Assembly (NCBI GenBank): GCA_903832325.1
Contig: CAILBC010000004.1
Coordinates: forward strand, 44,872-108,871
Reading direction: 5' to 3'
DNA from: an uncultured Sphingomonadales bacterium
GTDB lineage: Bacteria > Pseudomonadota > Alphaproteobacteria > Sphingomonadales > Sphingomonadaceae
Length of the DNA stretch: 64,000 bases
Part shown: in pieces, positions 28,190 to 36,054 of the stretch
How the letters are laid out: each line of letters starts with the position of its first letter
Numbering within the stretch: the first letter of the stretch is position 1
The notes under the pieces: generated by a model
Database searches by the model: none
What the model was told of the DNA's origin: nothing
Seen by the model: only the letters and a program-made list of their open reading frames with translations
Made by a program: the position numbers and the translations under genes

Positions 28190-29434
28190 ATGACAACCGC
28201 GCAAACAGATGATTTCGCCACTGTCTGGAGCGGGTCAGGCTCCAGCCGGATTCCCGCCCCGGTCTATACCGATCCGGCGATCTATGCGCGCGAGCTCGAT
28301 CGCATTTTCTATGGCCCGCACTGGAACTATGTCGGGCTGGAAATCGAAGTCCCTGAACCGGGCTGTTTCAAACGCACGTCGATCGGCGAACGTTCGGTCA
28401 TTGTCATCCGCAACCGCGCCGGGCAGATCAATGTGCTGGAAAACCGCTGCGCGCACCGCGCCATGCAGTTTTGTCAGGAAAAATCGGGCAAAGTCAAAAC
28501 GCTGGTCTGCCCCTATCACCAGTGGAACTACAATCATGACGGCAACTTGCTGGGTGTGCCGTTTCAGCGCGGGGTCAAGGGCCAGGGCGGGATGCCCGAC
28601 GATTTCCGGCTTGAAGACCATGCGCTCAACCGGCTGAACGTCGCCGTCCGCAACGGGGTCATCTTCGGCTCGTTCTCGCACGCGGTGGAACCGTTCGAAG
28701 ACTACCTCGGCCCGGCCGTGCTGGCATGTTTCGATCGTACATTTGATGGCCGCGCGCTGGTGTTGCACGGCTATTCGCGTCAGCGCATTCCGGGCAACTG
28801 GAAACTCATGATGGAGAACATCAAGGACCCCTATCATCCGGGGTTGCTGCACACCTGGTTTGTCACGTTCGGGCTGTGGCGCGCTGACAACAAATCGCAA
28901 CTGATCATGGACGATCATGGCCGTCATGCCTGCATGATCTCCAAACGCAGCGAAACCATCGACCCTGCGGTGACCGAGGGCGTAACCAGTTTTCGCCGCA
29001 ACATGACGCTCAACGACACGAGCCTGCTCGACATTGTGCAGGAGCCGTGGTGGAACGGCCCGACGGTGTGCATGACCACCATTTTCCCCAACGTGATCCT
29101 GCAACAGCAAGTCAACTCGTTGTCGACGCGCCAGATCATTCCGGTCGGGCCAGGCGCGTTCGACTTTGTCTGGACCCATTTCGGGTTTGCCGAAGACACC
29201 CCCGAAATGACCGCGCGCCGCATCCATCAGGCCAATTTGTTCGGCCCTGGCGGGCTGGTTTCGGCCGATGACGGCGAAGTCATCGAATTCAGCCAGGATG
29301 GTTTCGAACAGGATCAGGCGTTTTCGGCGCAGTGCGAACTGGGCGGGCGCGATGTTGCCGACAGCGACCATATGGTCACCGAAACGCTGATCCGCGGCAT
29401 GTATCGTTATTGGCGCGAAGTGATGGCGATATGA
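28190..29434 (+). CDS. Rieske oxygenase alpha subunit, salicylate 5-hydroxylase/terephthalate dioxygenase type
   Basis: A 414-residue oxygenase. Rieske ligands are C87-x-H89 and C107-x2-H110, and iron ligands follow KDPYH (Asp213, His216, His221). GVPFQRGVKGQGGMPDDF and RNGVIFGSFS are characteristic of the NagG/TphA2 branch. NagG with NagH converts salicylate to gentisate. That product is exactly what the divergent genes consume, so salicylate 5-hydroxylase is the most economical reading; terephthalate- or anthranilate-type activity is the alternative. It has CAHRA where most relatives have CAHRG. It overlaps the beta-subunit ATG by 4 bp. No ferredoxin or reductase gene follows. Confidence 0.85.
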   Translation: MTTAQTDDFATVWSGSGSSRIPAPVYTDPAIYARELDRIFYGPHWNYVGLEIEVPEPGCFKRTSIGERSVIVIRNRAGQINVLENRCAHRAMQFCQEKSGKVKTLVCPYHQWNYNHDGNLLGVPFQRGVKGQGGMPDDFRLEDHALNRLNVAVRNGVIFGSFSHAVEPFEDYLGPAVLACFDRTFDGRALVLHGYSRQRIPGNWKLMMENIKDPYHPGLLHTWFVTFGLWRADNKSQLIMDDHGRHACMISKRSETIDPAVTEGVTSFRRNMTLNDTSLLDIVQEPWWNGPTVCMTTIFPNVILQQQVNSLSTRQIIPVGPGAFDFVWTHFGFAEDTPEMTARRIHQANLFGPGGLVSADDGEVIEFSQDGFEQDQAFSAQCELGGRDVADSDHMVTETLIRGMYRYWREVMAI

Positions 29435-29901
29435 ACATGCCCGGTATCGAACAGATCATCGCGCTCTATGCCAGCTACGCCGCGTGCCTTGATGAACAGC
29501 GGTTCAACGACTGGCCCGATTTTTTCACCAGCGATTGCGTCTATCGCGTCATTCCGCGCGAAAACCATGATGCCGGCCTGCCGCTGGCGACGATTTCGCT
29601 GTCGGGCGTCGGCGGATTGCGCGACCGGGTTTATGGCGTCACCAGCACGCTGTTCCACGCGCCCTATTACCAGCGCCACATCATCAGCCTGCCTTGCGTC
29701 AAAGGGGCCGACGGCGAAGCGCTGCTGGTTGAAACCAACTATCTTGTGCTGCGAACCAAGCGCGACCAGTTGAGCGAAGTGTTCAACACCGGGCGGTATA
29801 TCGACCGGATCGTGATGACAGACGCCGGGCTGAAATTCGCGCAGAAACTGTGCGTGTTTGACAGCGAGTTGATCCCCAATTCGCTGATCTATCCGATCTG
29901 A
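29431..29901 (+). CDS. Rieske oxygenase beta subunit, NagH-like
   Basis: A 156-residue NTF2-fold beta subunit starting at the ATG that overlaps the alpha stop (ATGA). LYASYAACLDEQRFNDWPDFF is the typical N-terminal segment, and the tail CVFDSELIPNSLIYPI is also typical. It forms the hexamer with the preceding alpha subunit. It ends 5 bp before the stop of the convergent MarR gene. Confidence 0.9.
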   Translation: MNMPGIEQIIALYASYAACLDEQRFNDWPDFFTSDCVYRVIPRENHDAGLPLATISLSGVGGLRDRVYGVTSTLFHAPYYQRHIISLPCVKGADGEALLVETNYLVLRTKRDQLSEVFNTGRYIDRIVMTDAGLKFAQKLCVFDSELIPNSLIYPI

Positions 29902-29905
29902 CGGG

Positions 29906-30415
29906 TCACACCACGTCGCCATCCTCGATGATCGGCGCGCGCGTGGAGGCATTGTAGAATTCCACAAACCGCTTCAGCAGATCCTTGAACTGGCTTGCCT
30001 CCTGGTCCGAAAACGGTTCGAGCGCAGCGGCCTGCGCGTTGGCGGCCGGCGCGGTCAGCTTGTCGAGCATGCGTTCGCCACGCGCGGTCAGCACGATGAT
30101 CTTTCGACGCAAGTCCCCCGGGTCATTGGTGCGGACCACCAGCCCCTTTTGTTCCAGCTTTTTCAGCACCAGTCCGGTGGTCGAACGATCGAGGCCCACT
30201 TTCTTGGCCAGGCTGATCTGATCCAGGCCCTCGAAATGGTGCAGGATCAGCAGCACACCATATTGCGTCGTCGTCACCCCCAGTTCGGCAGTCGCCTCCA
30301 TAAACAGCGACACGGAAATCTGGTGTGCGCGGCGGAGCAGAAATCCGGGTCGGTTATAGAGCGACCGGATTCCGGCCGCTTCTTCGGTGTCCGGCTGGTG
30401 GGTGGGGTGCTTCAT
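29906..30415 (-). CDS. MarR-family transcriptional regulator
   Basis: About 169 residues with the winged helix-turn-helix DQISLAKKVGLDRSTTGLVLKKLEQKGLVVR and the wing DPGDLRRKIIVLTARG. The ATG at 30415 is used; a GTG at 30421 would add two residues. MarR proteins usually repress nearby catabolic genes and release on binding an aromatic ligand. It converges on the Rieske pair and lies downstream of the SDR gene, separated by 121 bp. Confidence 0.88.
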   Translation of the reverse strand: MKHPTHQPDTEEAAGIRSLYNRPGFLLRRAHQISVSLFMEATAELGVTTTQYGVLLILHHFEGLDQISLAKKVGLDRSTTGLVLKKLEQKGLVVRTNDPGDLRRKIIVLTARGERMLDKLTAPAANAQAAALEPFSDQEASQFKDLLKRFVEFYNASTRAPIIEDGDVV

Positions 30416-30536
30416 GCGCACGTTATCTACAAGCGGGCTACGCTTGGCAAGACGACATCAGATTCCGGCACAAAGGCACCGCCCACCGTTCCACAGCCCG
30501 GTGCCGGGCAGTTGGCGGCACTGCCGAAATCGCTTC

Positions 30537-31280
30537 TCAGACCGCGATCACACGGTTGCGAGTGGGCGCGACAACAATCTCGTTAAAGCAGACATTCGGC
30601 GGCGCTTCGGCAATATAGCGCACCAGATCGCCAAGATCTTCTGACTGCAACATATTGGCCAGCCGTTCGGGCGTCGGGGGATTGGGGCTGTCCCGCCAGA
30701 TCGGCGTGGCGACACCGCCCGGCATCAGCACGGTGCAGCGGATATTGTGCATGCCGTTTTCGGCATTGATCGATTGCCCCAGCGCGACCACCGCATGTTT
30801 TGCAGCATTATAGGCCGCACCGGTCGATCCCGAGGGATACCGCCCGGCCCACGACGAATTGAGGATCAGCGTTCCGCTGCCGCTGCTGCGCATATGCGGC
30901 AGCACCGCCAGCACGCCATACATGACCGCATTCAGATTGATCCCGACCACTTTGTCGAAATCGGCCACGGTCAGCACGTCTGTGCGGCGTGCGGCGATGT
31001 TCAAACCGGCATTGGCCATGAAGATGTCCACCCCGCCGCGCCGGGACAGCAAGTCGTCGGCAATCGCCTGCGTCGCTTTGGCATCGAGCACGTCAAGCGC
31101 GGCGATTTCGGCCCTGCCGCCCGATGCCGCGATGGTTGCAGCGACCTGTTCCAGCGTTGCCAGGGTGCGCCCCGACAGCACCACATGCGCCCCGCTATGC
31201 GCCAGCGCGATGGCGGCGGCTTCACCGATCCCGGTACCGGCGCCGGTAATCCACGCCGTCTTGCCTGCAAGTTTGCCCAT
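30537..31280 (-). CDS. short-chain dehydrogenase/reductase
   Basis: A 247-residue classical SDR. TGAGTGIG begins at 12, the structural NAG at about 90-92, and the catalytic set is Ser142/143, Tyr157 and Lys161 (YNAAK). The ATG at 31280 fits the conserved KLAGKTAWITGAGTGIG start; the open frame continues upstream over the ferredoxin gene and is not used. It follows the ferredoxin by 40 bp, with the VanA-like oxygenase before that. It may therefore oxidise a diol or alcohol made by that oxygenase; the substrate is unknown. Confidence 0.88.
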   Translation of the reverse strand: MGKLAGKTAWITGAGTGIGEAAAIALAHSGAHVVLSGRTLATLEQVAATIAASGGRAEIAALDVLDAKATQAIADDLLSRRGGVDIFMANAGLNIAARRTDVLTVADFDKVVGINLNAVMYGVLAVLPHMRSSGSGTLILNSSWAGRYPSGSTGAAYNAAKHAVVALGQSINAENGMHNIRCTVLMPGGVATPIWRDSPNPPTPERLANMLQSEDLGDLVRYIAEAPPNVCFNEIVVAPTRNRVIAV

Positions 31281-31320
31281 GCCAAAATCCCCTCGTGTCA
31301 CTTTCCCGACCGTAACGCAG

Positions 31321-31650
31321 TCAAACGAAAATGAGAACTTTTCCATCCTGTTCACGGGTCGGATAGGCAGGCACATCCACAAACGCCATCGGTCCGTGAC
31401 ATTTGCCGGTGCGAATGTCGAACAGCGCGGCGTGGAGCGGGCATTCAACCTGATCGCCGTCGACGAAGCCATCCGACAGCAGCGCGAATTCATGCGTGCA
31501 GATATCGCCGATCGCGTGCAGCGAACCATCGTCCAGTCGATAAATTCCAACCCGCGCGTCACCCAGCGCAATACCGAAGCCTTCGCCGGGGGTCACTTTT
31601 GCGGAATCGCAGACCACCACCCAGCCCGATTGCAAACCTTGTTCCGTCAT
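31321..31650 (-). CDS. Rieske-type [2Fe-2S] ferredoxin
   Basis: A 109-residue soluble Rieske ferredoxin with cluster ligands C51-T-H53 and C70-P-L-H73. It transfers electrons from a reductase to a Rieske oxygenase and resembles BphF/NagAb-type carriers. It is 12 bp downstream of the VanA-like oxygenase. It is the only ferredoxin in the window, although four Rieske oxygenases are present, so it may serve more than one of them. No ferredoxin reductase was found. Confidence 0.93.
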   Translation of the reverse strand: MTEQGLQSGWVVVCDSAKVTPGEGFGIALGDARVGIYRLDDGSLHAIGDICTHEFALLSDGFVDGDQVECPLHAALFDIRTGKCHGPMAFVDVPAYPTREQDGKVLIFV

Positions 31651-31661
31651 GACCGGTCCAC

Positions 31662-32726
31662 TTATGCCGGTACGGACTGACGCGCGGTTTCTGCATCATG
31701 CATGCGCGCCAGAATCCGCCTCGCCTGAATGCCGCCGGCGTCGCTGTTGATGTCGATTTCCTTCGAATCCGGGCAATGCGCAATAACCCGTTGCTGCGCT
31801 TCGAACACCACCACATCCTCGCGAAAGGCCGTGCTGACTTGTTCGAACGCCAGATCGGTGACCGCCTGGTTGTGTGGATCGAAATTGTGCGCCTGCGCCC
31901 AGAAATAGTGCGTGGTCGATTCCGTTTCCGGGGTGATGCAATTGAGATTGCGCATCTGGATGCCGCCCTCGAGATTGCCCTGTGGCCCGCCAGTGCCGGT
32001 CGGCGTCGCGCCCACGTGGAGCCGCAGGAACGACGGCGCGGTGAAATCGATGAATTGCCAGCGATCGACAGGTCCAGGAAAATTGCCGACTTTGGCATAC
32101 GTGGGCGGCGGTGGCTGGTCGATAATCCAACGCGTGACCAGCACATTGGCAGGCCCGCGCGTAACTTTCACATCGGCGCTTTCTGCGACTGCGGCATTGC
32201 CGATCGTCGTTTCATGCACAAAGGCCAAGTGCGTCAGGTCGAGCAGATTGTCGACGATCAACTGCCAGTTGGCCTTCACATGGTACCGGTCGCCTTTGGC
32301 GCCCCACTGGTCGTCGGTCATCCAGCGATAGTCGGGGATCAGATCGGGATCGGCCTCGTCCGGGTTGCCCATCCAGATCCACACCCAACGGTAGCGCTCT
32401 GCGACCGGGTATGTCCGCACGCTGACGCTGGCGGGAATGCGTTCCTGCCCCGGAATGCGGACACAGGCGCCGCCAGGCGCGAACTGCAAACCGTGGTAAT
32501 GGCACTGCAGCCGGTCATTGACGACCTTGCCCAGCGACAGCGGTGCGCGGCGGTGCGGGCAACGGTCCTCCATCGCCACGGGCTGGCCATCGGCGGTGCG
32601 GTACAACACCACCGGCTCGTTCAACAGCGTGCGCGCGAGCGGCTGCCCGCTCACTTCGGTTGACCAGGCCGCGACATACCAGTGATTGTATAGGAACATT
32701 GCAGCGTTCTCCCGGTTGCCGGTCAT
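31662..32726 (-). CDS. Rieske oxygenase, vanillate O-demethylase (VanA)-like
   Basis: A 354-residue alpha-only Rieske monooxygenase. FLYNHWYVAAWSTEV opens the conserved part, Rieske ligands are C56-P-H58 and C75-H-Y-H78, and the iron site is Asp163, His166, His171 (DLTHLAFVH). VanA removes the methyl group of vanillate as formaldehyde, using VanB; dicamba demethylase and other demethylases share this branch. The second ATG (32699, with GGGAG 10 bp upstream) is an alternative start that matches family N-termini better. Pairing with a ferredoxin rather than a VanB reductase favours the dicamba-demethylase arrangement over classical VanAB. Confidence 0.83.
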   Translation of the reverse strand: MTGNRENAAMFLYNHWYVAAWSTEVSGQPLARTLLNEPVVLYRTADGQPVAMEDRCPHRRAPLSLGKVVNDRLQCHYHGLQFAPGGACVRIPGQERIPASVSVRTYPVAERYRWVWIWMGNPDEADPDLIPDYRWMTDDQWGAKGDRYHVKANWQLIVDNLLDLTHLAFVHETTIGNAAVAESADVKVTRGPANVLVTRWIIDQPPPPTYAKVGNFPGPVDRWQFIDFTAPSFLRLHVGATPTGTGGPQGNLEGGIQMRNLNCITPETESTTHYFWAQAHNFDPHNQAVTDLAFEQVSTAFREDVVVFEAQQRVIAHCPDSKEIDINSDAGGIQARRILARMHDAETARQSVPA

Positions 32727-32830
32727 ACATCTTCCCGGCCGCCCACGATTTTTATTTCCATATGGTCATGTTTTTTGCAAGGCGATTCGGCTAAAATTTG
32801 ATGTTAGTGGGGTTTTTTGGGGATTAGTCG

Positions 32831-33331
32831 ATGGGTAAAGGTAAAATTATAAGTCCGAATGGGCCGATAAATCATACAGACATCTCCACGCCGTTCGACA
32901 TCCACGGCTACATCCCCTATCTGGCCAACCGCGCCGCCACGGCATTGGTCGACCAGTTTCAGGCCGGGCTGACCGAACATGGCATCGACCGGCTGGACTG
33001 GCGGGTGCTGGCGATTCTGAACCGGCGCGGCGCGACACGGCTGGGAGTACTGGCCAGTCTGGCGGCGCTCGAACGTCCGACCCTGTCGCGGGTCATCGCG
33101 CGGCTGACCGAACGCGGGCTGGTGATCAGAAGCCAGTCCGACAGCGACGGGCGCGGCGTGATCATCGAACCGACGGGCGACGCCGCGCCGCTGGTGGCAC
33201 ACATCCTGCCCCATGCCCACGCCGTCGAACAAAGTGCTACGGCGGGCATGACCGCAGACGAAGTGCGCTTTTTGCGCAGCCTGTTGCAGCGCTTGTGCGA
33301 AAATCTTGTACCCTGGGTGCCCGAGGATTGA
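32831..33331 (+). CDS. MarR-family transcriptional regulator
   Basis: A 166-residue MarR protein with RLGVLASLAALERPTLSRVIARLTERGLV as recognition region and a wing at SDSDGRGVIIEPT. It is divergent from the VanA-like/ferredoxin/SDR operon and precedes the metallo-hydrolase on the same strand. The first about 20 codons are AT-rich compared with the rest, and CAGACATCTC lies within them at 32877. The true start could therefore be slightly downstream, but GGGGA before the ATG supports this one. Confidence 0.87.
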   Translation: MGKGKIISPNGPINHTDISTPFDIHGYIPYLANRAATALVDQFQAGLTEHGIDRLDWRVLAILNRRGATRLGVLASLAALERPTLSRVIARLTERGLVIRSQSDSDGRGVIIEPTGDAAPLVAHILPHAHAVEQSATAGMTADEVRFLRSLLQRLCENLVPWVPED

Positions 33332-33404
33332 CCCGTTGACGTGGCTCAGGCACCGGATTGACGGTAACGCTGAAGACCAATGGCGCTGTGGCGGGAGAGA
33401 GAAC

Positions 33405-34307
33405 ATGCGCGTTTCCACAAACACCTGGCAGGTCGGCGATGTTACCGTCTCGCGGATCGTGGAGACCGAGAATACCAGCCTGCCCCCCGAACGGCTGAGC
33501 ACCGGCCTGACCAAGGAACGGGTCCAGCAGTGCGACTGGCTGGCGCCTGATTACGCGGACAGCGACGGCACCCTGAAACTGTCGGTCCATGCGTTCGTCG
33601 TCGAATCAAGGGGCGTGCGGATCGTTGTCGACACATGCGTCGGCAACGACAAACCCCGCGCCAATCCGCACTGGAACATGCTGCAACGCCCGTTTCTGGG
33701 CAACTTTGCCGCCGCCGGGTTCGCGCCCGAAACGATCGATTATGTGCTCTGCACGCATTTGCATGTCGATCATGTCGGGTGGAACACGCGTTGGGACGGC
33801 AAGGCCTGGGTGCCGACATTCCCGGCCGCGCAATATTTGTTCGCGCGCACCGAATGGAACCATTGGACCGACGAACACCGCACCACCGACGACACCGGGC
33901 ACATCGGAAAAATGCTGCAGATGGAAACCGTCTTTGCCGATTCGATTGCGCCGATTGTCGCCGCCGGATTGCACCAGCTGGTTGAAACCGATCACCGGAT
34001 CACCGACGAAGTCGCCCTCGTACCGACACCGGGGCACACCCCGGGCCATGTCTCGGTGATCATCCGGTCAGCCGGGAAAATGGCCTGCATCACCGGCGAC
34101 ATGGCGCATCATCCAATCCAGATTGCCGATCCTGCCATCTGCAGCAATTTCGACAGCGATCAGCAGCAAAGCGCAAAAACCCGCTGGCAGTTTGTTGCCG
34201 ATCATGCCGATCGGGACATCCTGGTGTTTGGCACCCATTTCGTCACACCCAGCGCCGGCTACATCGTCAGCGATGCAGCCGGCTGGCGGCTGATCCAGAA
34301 AGACTGA
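33405..34307 (+). CDS. metallo-beta-lactamase-fold hydrolase
   Basis: A 300-residue MBL-fold protein. The binuclear metal motif HLHVDH is at 118-123, with the further histidine in TPGHTPGH near 210 and the bridging aspartate in GDMAHHP. GGGAGAGAG precedes the ATG at 33405. The fold hydrolyses lactones, thioesters and similar bonds, and this size and spacing resemble AHL-lactonase and aryl-lactone hydrolases. Placed next to oxygenases and a transporter, a lactone or ester intermediate is plausible; the actual substrate is unknown. Confidence 0.85.
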   Translation: MRVSTNTWQVGDVTVSRIVETENTSLPPERLSTGLTKERVQQCDWLAPDYADSDGTLKLSVHAFVVESRGVRIVVDTCVGNDKPRANPHWNMLQRPFLGNFAAAGFAPETIDYVLCTHLHVDHVGWNTRWDGKAWVPTFPAAQYLFARTEWNHWTDEHRTTDDTGHIGKMLQMETVFADSIAPIVAAGLHQLVETDHRITDEVALVPTPGHTPGHVSVIIRSAGKMACITGDMAHHPIQIADPAICSNFDSDQQQSAKTRWQFVADHADRDILVFGTHFVTPSAGYIVSDAAGWRLIQKD

Positions 34308-34339
34308 CCGACACGACGAACATTATTCTGCAAGCCCGT

Positions 34340-34349
34340 CAGATGTCTG
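34340..34349. promoter_or_regulatory. CAGATGTCTG operator-like palindrome before MFS gene
   Basis: This copy is flanked on the right by GCTTATTGG, very like the ACATATTGG following the copy at 5518, so similarity extends beyond the palindrome to about 21 bp. Confidence 0.5.
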
Positions 34350-34429
34350 GCTTATTGGTCAGCTTGCGATCATTGCCGCCATATTTGCCTTGTATTCGCA
34401 GACAATGCCGCTTGCCGCATGGCGAATTC

Positions 34430-34449
34430 GAGGTCTAATATCAGACCTC
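34430..34449. promoter_or_regulatory. GAGGTCT-N6-AGACCTC perfect inverted repeat
   Basis: Two 7-bp arms around AATATC lie 121 bp before the MFS start. It looks like an operator; there is no T-tract, so it is not a typical terminator. Confidence 0.4.
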
Positions 34450-34569
34450 AGACGAGTGCAATCCGGGCCGAAGCCAGCTCCCTTGAACGATCAATTCAAA
34501 TCCAAATCCCCTGATCGACGGCATCAGGACAAAACAGAAAAATGTCTGCCTGACGGGAGAAAATACAAG

Positions 34570-35886
34570 GTGGCCCAGTTTACCGACGATCATCACCATA
34601 CCGAATCCCGCGGCGCGTGGCGCCTGGTTGTCGTGCTGTCGCTAATCGCGACATTTGCTTTTGTTGACCGCGCCTTGCTGTCGCTGGTGGTTCAGCCGAT
34701 CAAGGCCGCGCTGCACCTGCCTGATGTGACGATGAGCCTGCTGTTCGGCCTGACATTCGCGGTCGGCTATTGCATTTCCAATCTTCCGGCGGGCTATCTG
34801 GCGGATCGCATGGATCGCCGCGTGGTCCTGAGCTTTGCGGCAATCTGCTGGGCGATCATGACCATGATATTCGGCCTGTCGTCTGGCGTAACGCAGTTGT
34901 TCCTGTGCCGCGCCGGGGTGGGCCTGGCCGAAGGTGTGATCAGCCCGGTTGCGTTTTCGCTGATCCGCGATGCGATTCCGCCGGCGCGCCGCCCGCTGGC
35001 GTTCAGCATTTTTAGCCTGGCACCGATTTTCGGGGCGACAATCTCGCTCGTTGCCGGTGGTTTTTTGCTGAAGGCGGCGGGCGCGGGTGCTTTCAGGGCC
35101 TGGATGATCCTGTCGGCGCTGGCCCCCTGGCAGGCCACATTTTTCCTGGTCGGTGTCGCCGGTGTGCCGGTCAGCCTGCTGCTGCTCGCGGTTCCGGAGC
35201 CGCCCCGCCACCCTGACCACATTGCGGGCAAGACCGGATCGGCAGGCAAAGATCTGGCCATCGTCTGGCACTACCTTGTAAACCATGGCAGGCTGTTTGT
35301 TCCGTTGTTCGTGTTTTGCTCGATGGCCGCAACCCAGAATTTCGCGGTCAGCGCGTGGCTGCCCACAGCGCTGGCCAGGACGCTGGCGCTGGAACCGCAG
35401 GACGTTGGCCCGCGCCTGGGTCTGATGACCTTTGTCGGCAGCACTTTGGGCATTGTCGCGGGCGGATGGATGATGGCCCGGCTGGCACGGCGTGGAAAAT
35501 CCGTGCTGCTTGTCGGTGGCGGTGCCGGTCTGTTGTCGGCGATGGGTATTGCCACCGCCTTTTTCACGCCGTCGCATGCCGGCACCTGGGCCTGTGTTCA
35601 GTTAGGCCTGCTGTTCATGGGCATTTCCTATACTGCGGGCGCATCGACGCTGTCACGTCTGGCCCCGCCCCAACTGATGGGCCGGCTGAGCGCGGTCTAT
35701 GTGCTGGCCCAGACCGCCGCAGGTTATGCGCTTGGGCCGCTGCTGGTGCCCACGTTGGCGGCCCTGCCACTCGTCAAAAATGGCGATCTGGCGATGGGGC
35801 TGGCCGCATCGGTCATGCTGTGCGGTGTGATCGCGTTCGTGTCGGGATGGATCCTGCAACGGCGGATCGGCCGAACCACGACCTGA
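34570..35886 (+). CDS. MFS transporter
   Basis: A 438-residue major facilitator protein with about 12 hydrophobic helices. I place the start at the GTG at 34570, with GGGAGA 9 bp upstream; the frame extends 60 codons further but without membrane or conserved content. The motif-A-like YLADRMDRRVV lies in the loop between helices 2 and 3. It sits in the inner membrane and, by context, probably imports an aromatic acid. A 38-bp inverted repeat separates it from convergent pobA. Confidence 0.88.
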   Translation: MAQFTDDHHHTESRGAWRLVVVLSLIATFAFVDRALLSLVVQPIKAALHLPDVTMSLLFGLTFAVGYCISNLPAGYLADRMDRRVVLSFAAICWAIMTMIFGLSSGVTQLFLCRAGVGLAEGVISPVAFSLIRDAIPPARRPLAFSIFSLAPIFGATISLVAGGFLLKAAGAGAFRAWMILSALAPWQATFFLVGVAGVPVSLLLLAVPEPPRHPDHIAGKTGSAGKDLAIVWHYLVNHGRLFVPLFVFCSMAATQNFAVSAWLPTALARTLALEPQDVGPRLGLMTFVGSTLGIVAGGWMMARLARRGKSVLLVGGGAGLLSAMGIATAFFTPSHAGTWACVQLGLLFMGISYTAGASTLSRLAPPQLMGRLSAVYVLAQTAAGYALGPLLVPTLAALPLVKNGDLAMGLAASVMLCGVIAFVSGWILQRRIGRTTT

Positions 35887-35907
35887 TACCAACTCGCGCA
35901 AAGCGCG

Positions 35908-36000
35908 ACTCATACCGCCCGCCCCGCCTCCCCACCCGACCACCAACGATACCAGTAGGTTATGGTGGTCGGGTGGGGAGGCGGGGCGGGCGGTATGAGT
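35908..36000. terminator. 38-bp perfect inverted repeat between convergent MFS and pobA genes
   Basis: Arms 35908-35945 and 35963-36000 are exact reverse complements around a 17-nt loop, with a very GC-rich stem. ATACCAA (35886) and TTGGTAT (36016) add an outer 7-bp pairing, and GTTCAC-N4-GTGAAC sits at 35999-36014. It is far longer than a normal terminator but lies between two convergent stops, where it would end both transcripts. Confidence 0.7.
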
Positions 36001-36054
36001 TCACGTCAGTGAACTTTGGTATGACAGCGCCGCTGTCAGGCCGCCCGTTCACGT

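Noticed and set aside
28235..29371. Long minus-strand frame opposite the NagG-like oxygenase
   Set aside because: The plus strand carries conserved Rieske and iron ligands; the reverse frame is a typical high-GC shadow.
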